A stretch of DNA of 64,000 nucleotides. It comes from Beroe forskalii (Eukaryota; Ctenophora; Nuda; Beroida; Beroidae). The position numbers and the translations under genes were made by a program. Shown in pieces: positions 1-12,000 of the stretch. The notes beneath the pieces are model-generated. The model was not told the DNA's origin, made no database searches, and worked only from the letters and a program-made list of their open reading frames with translations. The first letter of the stretch is position 1, and every line of letters begins with the position of its first letter. Where the stretch lies: contig WFMF01000244.1 in assembly GCA_011033025.1 (NCBI GenBank), positions 1 through 64,000 of the forward strand, given 5' to 3'.

Positions 1-3000
1 AAGAAACATTTACAAAGAAACATGCATCCCCTTTCAGAAGATTTTATTGTTATTTCATCTCCAAACCAGCCTGGATAGGTTACATCAAAAGTTGAAACTG
101 TTATCAACACTGATTAATGTATTAATACAGTGACCTTATAGTAACCTTTTCTTAAGCATGCACAGCAACTGTTGTAGCGCCAACGTTATTCCTGTGTTCA
201 GCTCACTCCGTTCAAACTTCCTGATTTTCCGTTCATCACCTAGACTGAAAGGTGTACCGATATAATTCATGTCAGACTATTTGAGATTCAAACTTAAAAT
301 ACAAATGGAGCCCAATCAACTATCAGGAGACCGTAAATAATAAATAAATTGGCCCAATATATTTAAATAGAGTATAACAACGGTCGAGAGGTGGGCCACC
401 GACGGAAATCTTAATCTCGTGTTATCTTGGAAAATGTAAAAGATAATGCATCGTCAAATCATTTGTTCAAAAGAACTTATTTATAGCTCTCAAACGAATG
501 CTTCGGGAGCTGTCTATCTCTTCTGAGAAAACATGTAATAAAGATGTCAATTGGTGGCCGTTGTTGTCTAATTTACTCGATAGCGGCGATGTTGCTATCA
601 TGCCCCTCTCCAGCCTTCATGAAAACTTCTTCCATCGTTGTCAGAGACACTCCGAAACTTGATATACCGTACTCCGAACTTGAGTCTTCCAGAGTCTGCA
701 ACATACCAAAATTATGGTGGTAAAATGCTTGTCATAAGGGCAGGCAAGGACAACAAATTTTAAACTTTAGTTGGTCGAATCTGAAAAAAAAAACGAAAAA
801 AAAACAAAAACAAAAAAACTAGCTTCATATAAAGCGATATTCATGACCATCGAATAAAATTCTTGAAAGATCTCTTTTTCGAAAATTATAATGACATTAA
901 TCTTCATATTAGGGCATCGATTCTCTTCACCCGACTTACCTTGAAGAGAGGCACGAAGTTATGAACATCGCTCTCCTTCAACAAATACGACAGTTCACTT
1001 CCCACATTACTGTTACACTCAGCACTCGGCACGTGGCCCTGTATGAACTTCGTGACGTTTGACACCGCTGCTTCGGTCATTTCAGAGGACTCTTTTACGA
1101 GAGTTAGATGGTAGCCTACTCCGTACCTGTAGAGTGAGGGGTGATGAAGCAGTTAGCCAGTTAATTGGTTATCTGTTACACTACAATGGTAACAAATTGA
1201 AATTTCCTGCAATTTCTAGCAATTCTTAATGCTTCTGCTCTAATATCGATGGCTTTTAAATATAGCAATAGAGGCTAAATACTATATACTTAAGAATGAA
1301 ACTACTGACAGTCGCAGTGAAAGCCATTCAAGTCTCTACAAGAATTCGTAAAAACACTTACTGAAACCAAATTCTTCCTTCAAAAACTTACTTTCGTTTA
1401 AGGAAGAGGGAAGATCCAGAACAAACTAAAGACCCAGCAGCCATAATAGCAATCCTATCACCTAGGAGATCTGCTTCGTCCATATTGTGCGTTGTTACGA
1501 TGATCGTCCTACCACTCTGGCGGGATAAGGATAAGTTAAGGTACCAAGTTTGTGCCACAGCCATGAGGAAGGGGGCCAAAGGGGGTCAGATTTTAGGGTG
1601 CAAAATCAAGCGATTTGAAAAACGACACCAATCGCCTTTTTATAAAAACCAACCCATGACAGATACCAATTATTTATCGACACTTGTACCTTCCCCCCCT
1701 TTATCAAACTTCGTATAAATTTTACCTTCATCCTGAGTAGAATGTCCCAGAGATCCCGTTTACCGGAGACATCCATACCAGAGGTAGGCTCATCTAGCAA
1801 CACTACTTTGCTACCTCCACTTAGGGCTATGCCAACACTGGGAAACATAGCGGTTTAATTAGTTTTTTCGTATAGTTTGAATTTACCAATTTACCAAACC
1901 ATACAATTGGCTAGTAATTACATCCAAGTGGCTCTTTCCTAGAATGGCTCGGTGTCATACCTTAGTTTACGTTTGTAACCGCCGGACAGATCTTTAGACA
2001 TGGTGTGACGTTTCTCTACGATACCAAGAGCATCCAACATCAGTTCTATCTGGTCTTTGATGTCCTTCTCGTTCGTTACTCCCTGCAGATACGTTGTAAG
2101 GAGACATCAAGACAACTGGTTACATCTTGAATTGAAAATTAAAACTTGTTGCCAGCTCTTTGAATCTAAGAATCTACGGCTTACGGACAGGTACTGGCCG
2201 GCAAAAATCGAAGTGAATGAATAATGGAGAAGTTTTTAATTTTAATTTATTCTTATTTCGATGTGAGGGTGAATTATAAAGTCACTGAGGATCTGTGTCT
2301 CATCTAAGAGATTCAGATCGTCAGGTCAGGTGGATCACTCCCCTCAAACATCGATTGCAGAGGAAGCATTCGCCCAAAATGTTCAAGGCTCCCTAGATTA
2401 GGTTAAAGAAGTCTAACTTTAACGATGCCATAGCGGCATTATCCTAAAATAATAATTTGTGTTGTGAAAAGGTAGGATTTTCCCGGACTTTGTTTATTTT
2501 GGTCACAAGCTTTTAGTTCCCGACAGGACCAGAAATCGATCAAATCTGCAGGGGTACACATATTTTAATAGCTGAAGTTTGTAGTGTAGCAAACAACAGA
2601 TTTTAGGGTTGTGGATTTACCTTGAGTCGGATGAAGAAGTCCAGATGCTGTTCAACAGTAAGGAACTTGAAGAGTATGTTGTGCTGCGGGCACACCCCCA
2701 TACTGTTCCGTACACCTGTGATGAGAAGTTAGAATTACAGTTATATTTGATTTTGCAAGATGCATGAAAATAGACGACAAGGTAGTGCTTGGTTGGGTTA
2801 AAAAACGTCCCAATTCCTCGAATTCCTGTGATTTCCGACGACGCTTGAATCTGAGGATCGTCCCAGGAAATCTGATATCAAAGTTTCAAATTTTCATCCT
2901 ACCACGATACTGAACCGACACTAAGTAAATTAACAACTAATTAATCATCTGATTATGTAATTAGCTACCTTTTATGTCGTCAGTAATACTATGACCTCCA

Positions 3001-6000
3001 ACAAGAGCGTCACCAGATGTGGGGGGATACATTCCCGTCAGCATGTTGATTGTAGTCGTCTTTCCTGGGAGCACAGAATGGTGTGGAGTAGGTGTGGAGT
3101 ATGTAATATACTACTAGGTTTTGAAATAGTCTAATATAATCCTAATATAGTTTTTACGATGATTCATCAATCTTCACTCATGGTAAGTTTTGAGGTTTTA
3201 ATAAGGCATTGATCTGACCCGTTCTTAATCGACCTTGGAAATCCTGGAAAATCTATCTAAGCCTTTTTGGTACATACTGACATACTAAGGTTTTAGCCGT
3301 CGTACCTAACTAATGTAACTTAATTACTAGTAGCAGCGTGTAGTTGTGTATGCACTTCGATGTCCAGAATTTTTGACCATTGGAGGTTGTTCTCCAGGCA
3401 ATTCTGGTCCAGAATCATCTAGGTACCACATTTTTGTATCGCTAGACACATGCCTGTGGGGCCACGCCCATGCCACGCCCTTAGGGCGCGATATGGTGAA
3501 AATTTGTATCTCGGCCCAGGAAGGTCGTAGAAACTCGATTTTGGGCTCAAACGAATCGCAATGACCATATTTATATTAGACTTGTTAATAAACATATGCC
3601 TTAAAATGCTCAGGAAAAAAGTTATGAGCGAAAAACTGATTTTCGAGCCATGCGCGAGCCTCATATTGGGTAATTTTCATAAATCGGTACACGAAGGTCG
3701 TAAAGACTGCGTTCATAGCTCAAAAGAAGCGAAATATTCATGTTTATATTCGACTTGTGAATAAACATATGCCCTGAAATGCTCACAAAATGAGTTATGG
3801 GCTGAAAACCGATTTTTTGGCCATTTGCCCTATCTGAATGGGGTAAATTAATTCAGTAAAATATCCTAATTTCAATTCAAAATCCTAAAAGATTGCTTTT
3901 GAGCATTTAATGATATCTTGTGTCAAAAATTTATACATTATAAGATCCTCAGATGGCTATGGAAGCTCATCCAAGCTGTAATTCTTTCCGATATTTTAGA
4001 TGCAAGCCATTTTGGGCATTTTTCGAATTGGGCATGGTTGTCAGCATCCATTTGAGATGTTATTGCTATAATTATATGCAGTGTCACTATTTCAATCGGA
4101 TGAAATCATACAGTTAAATGGGTTCATAGAACATGCCTACAACGCTCGTCAGTTCAAGTCCAGTTCTTTGATGATCTCCAGTGTGTCCACTTGGATGCAA
4201 GTAAACTCTCAATGGAATGCAGAATGTGGAAGCACCTACATCACTAAAATCAGTATAAATATTGTTCACTGGATTACTCAGAAAAAGTTTGTGTGTAGTT
4301 TATTTCGAAAATTTATCTTAATTTCATGCTGCTGAAATGATATGATGGATGATATTTAATGAATATGATAGTACCTATGATAGAAGCGTCCAGTCCTTGG
4401 GCTTATCACTTACCAGTGGGCTTAAGTTGGGCAACAAACACCATGAGTGGACTTTGGAATAAAGCCATAAATGCAATAATATCAATGGAAATAGGATTTT
4501 GTGAGCTAGAAATGGTTTGCTATTGTTTGAGTATTTTAAATTCGATCAATCCATGTGTGAAACATAGCTATTTTGGCTGCCACAGCCAGTTGGGCTCATA
4601 TGTGTCACAATTTAGCAATTACCGTAAATTTCAATGTCCAATGAATCTTAATATCTTAATATGAAAACAATCCATCAAAATAGTTTTTTCTATGTCAAAG
4701 TGACTAAAACATAATTGGACTGTAATTTCAAGGCTCTATTTTGGTGGTCAGTTACATCTAAATGGCTTGTAGAAAATAAACGATGGCCAGTTTCGTCTTG
4801 TATTCTGCTCAAGCGTAACTCCATAGTAATTTAAAATCATGTTAATAAACAATTTCAGCTCCTAATCGGTCAGATCTATGTCTCAAGCACTTCAAAGCAT
4901 GAAACTATTCAAGTATAAACTATAGGTCTTTAGTATTACAGATAACTAGATAAGCAATTAGAAAACTATTGATTTGTAATGCACTTGGTTTGCTGTTTCC
5001 TATGTAAGTTGGATTAAATGATTACATGATCCCGAATTAGGCAAAATTGAGAGTCTACTGCCTTTGGTGCTCGAATTGGGCATGAGGGAATACAATGGAA
5101 TCCCGGATTCCTTTGTAAAGCATTTATCTGGCTCATCCGTTTTGAACTTATAGTACTATCTATCTTGTATTTGGAGGGAAACGGAGTAAGCACAGAAATT
5201 TCAAAACAAGTAACCACGACATGTTAGTTGCAGCGAATTTTCATCATATCATATGACATCATCAGGCTGAAATTGTATTGTCAATTTATATCATTGCACA
5301 CACGCAAACGTATAAATATTGATAACCAACAGGTAGGAACTACTCAATATTAAAACGTGGCAAGACATGTCGATTAAAGTTCTCAATCAATCAAATTTAC
5401 AAACTGAAATAAAATGAAATTCACAAATTGAAATAATGCAATCATCAATTAATATTACCTACTGTACAACTGAAAAGATAAAGCAAATAAAACTGATAAA
5501 ATTATGATAAAGCAACGCCCTAAAAGATGCGCAATGGGATGGAATATTCCTGTGTATTTAGTTTGTTTCTTGCCTAGTTTGAGCATAACACTTTCCCATA
5601 TAGCGAAGCCGAAGATCGTTTGAGCAGTTTTCAAGGATTTGAATGTCCTTGAAAACAAACTCGCACTCGGGGTCACCCGTTTCGGATATGTGCCCATGGA
5701 GAGCGCTATTCTCTGTCCTAGGATTAAGATGCCCATTCGAACTGTAAAATCTCATAAACCGTGTTTTGGTTTTACCCAAATAAGCCACCTCGGCCCACTT
5801 TTTACATTTAATGTAATAAATTACCCCCGATTTACATTCTAATGGCAAAATATCCTTGAATCGAAACATATCCTTGATAGAAAATCCTCTCTTGAAAACA
5901 ACCTTGAGATCAACACACGGATAGAATTTACCAATCAACTGTCTTAATCTCTTAGCTAAAAGGTAAGAGGGCTGGCCTAGAAACGGCAAAACAAACGTTA

Positions 6001-9000
6001 TAGATTTCTTGCTAACAGTATGAACTTGGTCATCAGGTACCTCATATAACTTAGCCAGAAATTCGTTAGTACATTTGTCAATTAGTTTAGTAGGAAAACC
6101 ATTACCAATAAATTTCTTTCTTAGACATGTTAAATCTTGGTAAAACCACGGGGAAAACGTTGTTGCAGGGGAAATTCTTTTTTGCTAAAAAGTTAAGACG
6201 GGTTTTTGGTAAAAAATTTTATCCGTTGGTTTAAACTCAAAGGTTTTTTTTCCAAAGGTTTTATCAGGGTTTATTTAAACTGCCATTAGAACTTTGGGGG
6301 GAAAACCAAAGGGGAAAGTGGGGGTATTGAGAAAAAAAGCCTTTTGAAGGTTTGGGTTTGGGCGGCCCCCTCTTAATCCCCCGGAAAAGGTTTTTCAGGC
6401 ACAAATTGCGGCGTCAAAAACTTCGCCCTTTTAAAATGTTATCCAAAAATTGGGGGAAAACAAACTAAAACGGGTTTCCGCCAATACTTTGGGTTTCACC
6501 CTTTTTGTTTCCGGGTTTTTTTTGGGGTCCCCTTTTGGTTTGCCCTTAAGTTCCCCTTTTTGGGGTGGTTTTGACCATTTCCCCTTTATGGTGATTCGGG
6601 CAATCGACCCTTTTTCCCGCTTTTACCCAAATTTTAAGTTAAATTCCTTTCCGGGTTATTGGGGAGCGAAATTTCGTTAACCAAATGAAATGAAACCCAT
6701 TAAGTATTTTTGATTGGGAAAAAAATTGGGGTTCATTTTGGGGCCATTAACAGCCTTACTTGTTTTAATTAAAAGGAGGAAACTTGGTTATTCCTTCCAT
6801 TGGGAAAAACCCGAAAATTTTCCCCAAATTTTTGAAAACCCCCAATTTAATAAAATGACTTTCCCCATTTTTGTTTAAATTAAGGCAAAAATAGAAAACC
6901 CATTTTTCTTAAAAGAGCCCCCTTAAACCATGGCTTAAAATTTTATTAATGGGAATTTTAAATTATCTTGGGGTTTTCATTTACCCTTTAAATACAAACT
7001 CCATACAGGGGGGCTTTTTTCCTGAACATTTTAAAAACCCCTCCCCATATCATTTTCCCCATTTGGTTCCAAATAAATTTTGAAAAAAATTTTAACTTTA
7101 ACAAAATTTTTTTAATCCAAATGGAAACCAATTTCAGCCTGATGATGTCATATGATATGATGAAAATTCGCTGCAACTAACATGTCGTGGTTACTTGTTT
7201 TGAAATATCTATCTTGTATCTTTTAATCCATAACTGGGATCTTCCAGCCTTCATTCCGTTCCATAGGGATCTTTCTGATTTTCAATTTATTGATCTTCAA
7301 TTTAGTGATTATGACTTTCTATTAAGTGATTTTCAATTAAGGACGATAATAAAGGAGCTTCATTTTCTTATTTGAGCCCATTAGACAGCCATGATGACTT
7401 GATATTTCTATTAATGTAATTGGAATTATCATAGTTATTCATTCACACTTGAAAAGCCTGCACACCATCCTCATACCCAGGATCTTTTAATCCTGAACCA
7501 CTATCGATACCACTACAACACTGACTGCATTCCTCATTTTGTTGTAATATTATTGCTAATACATAATTGAGACTTCCATACTGACTTCTAATCATTAGCC
7601 CCATGAATTATCCATAGGCTAATAATCCATGGATTATCTAGTGGGCAGATTTGAAAATTCCACTCATGGTGTTTGTTGCCCAACTTTAGCCCACTGGTAA
7701 GTGATAAGCCCAAGGACTGGACGCTTCTATCATAGGTACTATCATATTCATTAAATATCATCCATCATATCATTTCAGCAGCATGAAATTGAGATGAATT
7801 TTCGAAATAAACTATACATTATACACAAACTTTTTCTGAGTAATCCAGTGAACAATATTTATACTGATTTTAGTGATGTAGGTGCTTCCACATTCTGCAT
7901 TCCATTGAGAGTTTACTTGCATCCAAGTGGGACACACTGGAGATCATCAAAGAACTGGACTTGAACTGACGAGCGTTGTAGGCATGTTCTATGAACCCAT
8001 TTAACTGTATGATTTCATCCGATTGAAATAGTGACACTGCATATAATTATAGCAATAACATCTCAAATGGATGCTGACAACCATGCCCAATTCGAAAAAT
8101 GCCCAAAATGGCTTGCATCTAAAATATCGGAAAAGAATTACAGCTTGGATGAGCTTCCATAGCCATCTGAGGATCTTATAATGTATAAATTTTGACACAA
8201 GATATCATTAAATGCTCGAAAGCAATCTTTTAGGATTTTGAATTGAAATTAGATATTTTACTGAATTAATTTTTATTCAGATAGGGCAAATGGCCAAAAA
8301 TCGGTTTCAGCCCATAACTCATTTTGTGAGCATTTCAGGGCATATGTTTATTCACAAGTCGAATATAAACATGAATATTTCGCTTCTTTTGAGCTATGAA
8401 CGCAGTCTTTACGACCTTCGTGTACCGATTTATGAAAATTACCCAATATGAGGCTCGCGCATGGCTCGAAAATCAGTTTTTCGCTCATAACTTTTTTCCT
8501 GAGCATTTTAAGGCATATGTTTATTAACAAGTCTAATATAAATATGGTCATTGCGATTCGTTTGAGCCCAAAATCGAGTTTCTACGACCTTCCTGGGCCG
8601 AGATACAAATTTTCACCATACGCGCCTAAGGGCGTGGCATGGGCGTGGCCCCACAGGCATGTGTCTAGCGATACAAAAATGTGGTACCTAGATGATTCTG
8701 GACCAGAATTGCCTGGAGAACAACCTCCAATGGTCAAAAATTCTGGACATCGAAGTGCATACACAACTACACGCTGATATAACTACACAATGATATAATT
8801 ACCTGCGCCATTGTGGCCCAGTAGGGCGGTTATTTGACCTTCATACATTTCCATCGAGAGATTCTTGACCGCTATTTTAGTTCCATCCAACGTCTAAAAA
8901 GAGATATTTGAAATGAAATGAGGAAAGATTTGATGAAAAATTCAAGACAAATTCAAAAAGGATTCGTTTTATGGTAAGACAAAAATATTGGAAATCGATT

Positions 9001-12000
9001 ACGGATTGTGGCGTAAATAATTCTTGAGAAGGTGAATGGGAATATAATGATATTGTGAAAAATTCTTACTGTCTTTTTTACGCCAAGCACTTTTTTCTTC
9101 ACTTTTAGCACCGTTATATGAAATGTGCTTTAGCGATGAATTGAAATTTAAAAGTGATTTGAAATTGAGATGAAAACTCATGAAATCTTACAGATGTATC
9201 GAAACTTTGTCTAAGCCTTGATGAGTGCCATTGAATGTGACATGCTCAAACATTTTAAAGGGATCCTGAAGTTTTTGGCGAGTTTCAAAAAATATCGATT
9301 TTACCATCTGAATCAAATCTCAAAACATAAACAAAAAGGTTATTGAAAAGCCGGCATTTCTATCACCTTCCATTGTGCTATTATAGAGGTGCGAAGTTTC
9401 GTTGTGGTCGAGGGCGCTACGTCATCACGAGGCATGGTCAGAGTAGACTGCGCACAGTAGTGTGAAAATACTGTGTTAAATACCTATCTCTACTATAACA
9501 GTAGAGACGTGTCAGTACCATGCTTTTTATGCTTTTTGCATCATGATTGCTAAAATTACGAATGCTATCATATTTTTTGATAATTCAGGATATATTATGA
9601 TCAGCAGGGCAAAAACAGACATCAGCTTGGCATAAGTTTAGCTATGTATGGCTTGATTTCCTCATCTATCATCATCTTATCATCTTCCCCTCTGTTTCAG
9701 AAAACGCTTGTTTTTTATTATCTCGTTTGACATTTCAACGTGTCGCTTGATTCTGAGCTCTAACCAAAGTATTTAAGTTACAAATGACATAAAACTAGGA
9801 CGTAGGTACTAGGTATTAATAAGTTCATGGAAAATGAAGAACCTAAAAACTGCCAATTTACCTACTGGGCTTGATATGGCAACTGATCAGTGATCATCCA
9901 TTGCTTTCGGATTTCGTCTTCAACCTAACATTGCGAGAAATTTGACGGCTGATTAGATACCGTCGGCTTCCTAACGGTCTTGCAGGAAGTGAACGGGACT
10001 TGTTCTCATCTGCCCATCCCCCTCTAACAAGAAGATACTGTCGTTCGTCATACTCATACCGAGAATCGTTGAAGCCTCTGAATTCCACATATAGAATTTA
10101 ACACCAAGTTCTAACTATCTAAATAGAATGCACTTCTCTTTCAAATAGACTGGAACTTGAGATTTGGCATTTAAATCCAATTATAATACCGAAATCTTCC
10201 GTATCGTACGATATAGAAGTATACCTAGAAGTATATAAGAATAGAGAATCTCTATACTTCCGCATTATCTCTATTATAGAAACTGCAAAAGGTTATATTA
10301 AAAAAGGGTAGAGTAAAGCTAGAAGAAAGCTAGAAGAGGAGGGCATGAGTTATCGCAATAGCTTCGAATCAATCAAGAGTTTGACGACACAATATGATTA
10401 TAGTGGGACTCGGTGGGTCTTGACTGCCAAAATGCATTTCAAGTCCCTTTCAAGTTTTTGTATTTTGATTACAGCTGTCTGAATTATTAACTAAGTAGCA
10501 GTCCAACTCCTCGCGCTCTGTTGTTTACCACTCTAACCACAAGATACTTTTAAATAAGTAAACAGTGCACCACTTTAAAGCGTGATAATGATGCCACCTT
10601 GAAACGCCTATTCTCCATGCACAACCTATCTACTGCGGTTTGAGCGATCCCATGCCTCTTGATGACGTAGCAACCATTTTACACCTCGTTGCGAATATGC
10701 TGTACAGTGTACATGCGCTATATTTACCATTTCAATGATCGGGATGTGTTTGTATTGGTAAAACTGAAGGCTTGCCGGGCAAATCATGGAAAAACAAAAT
10801 TTTCGATTTCTAAACTTCAGTGCCCCTTTAATAACACAGAAAGGAGCAAATCTAAAAAAACTCTAGATAGACCTTTGAAAAGTCTGAGGATCTGACTTAC
10901 TTCGAATTGCTTGTTCAGGTTTTTGACTTCAATTCCTGGTTTTAGTTTCATGGTCACCTCTTCGTGATATTCGGGATCTATCTTTTCCACTTCACCATTC
11001 TCTTTTGCAAACTGAGAATAAAACCATAAATCTTAAAAACTGTGCAGTATTTTTTCATAGATAGAGATAGTAGTAAGGGCTATACCAAACATGGGTGTGA
11101 AATAAATCTTAATCTAGGTTTGAGGGTTTAATCCGATAGCATATAGGTCAAATATATACCAGAAAAAAAGTCTCAAAAATTTTCGATGCGGAAACCCATT
11201 TTTTGGCCACGCCCTTTTTGGGCAGAGCCCAAAAAATAAATGAACGATATCTCAGCTTCTATTTGAGGAAAAGTTATAAATGACCACTCTAACTGACGTA
11301 GAATTGTCGGTTATGGTAGGGTAGAACATGGTTTTAAGTTTCTACCTCAACCCATTCCCGAGATAATCCCAAATTTGGCCATTTTGGCTGTCCATGAGGC
11401 CCAATATGGGCATTTGGGCAGCTTATGAGAGGGAGAACATCAGAACCATCTAACTCGACTGGAAATGATCGGTTTATGAGGGTAGAGCATGGTTTCAAAG
11501 CTCTATCTCAACCTATTCCCGAGATAATCCCAAATTTATATTTTGGCTGTCCATGAGGCCCAATTTGGGCATTTGGACAGCTTATGAGATGGAGAACATC
11601 GGAAACATGTAACTCAACCGGAAATGATCGGTTTATGAGGGTAGAGCATGGTTTCAAAGCTCTATCTCGACCTATTCCCGAGATAATCCCAAATTTGGCC
11701 ATATTGGCTGTCCATGAGGCCCAATTTGGGCATTTGGACAGCTTATGCTCTTATGAGATGGAGAACATCGGAACCATGTGTCTCGACCGGAGATGATCGG
11801 TTTGTGAGGGTGGAGCATGGTTTCAAAGCTCTATCTCAACCTATTCCCGAGATAATCCCCAATTTGGCCATTTTGGCTGTACATGAGGCCCAATTTGGGC
11901 ATTTGGACAGCTTATGAGATGGAGATTGGAGAACATCGGAACCATGTAATTCGACCGGAAATGGTCGGTTTAAGAGAGCAGAGCATTGTTTTAACGCTTT

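Larger units (their letters stand above)
3334..8775. mobile_element. 5.4-kb element with about 1.1-kb terminal inverted repeats, in gene A intron 16
   Basis: The left arm (3334 to about 4453) and right arm (about 7659 to 8775) are near-perfect reverse complements. The ends read CAGCGTGTAGTTG inward from each side. Gene B's intron lacks it (junction near 40850-40877), so it inserted after, or was lost since, the duplication. No clear target-site duplication is visible. A second, inner inverted pair lies at about 5188-5277 and 7130-7215. The interior holds a Penelope-like fragment and a block of dubious base calls. No transposase was recognised, so the superfamily is unknown; it is non-autonomous as seen. 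An assembly fold-back is an alternative explanation. Confidence 0.7.

Noticed and set aside
6450-6680. 76-codon ORF in the noisy block
   Set aside because: The base calls are unreliable and the peptide is a run of Phe, Gly and Pro from homopolymers.
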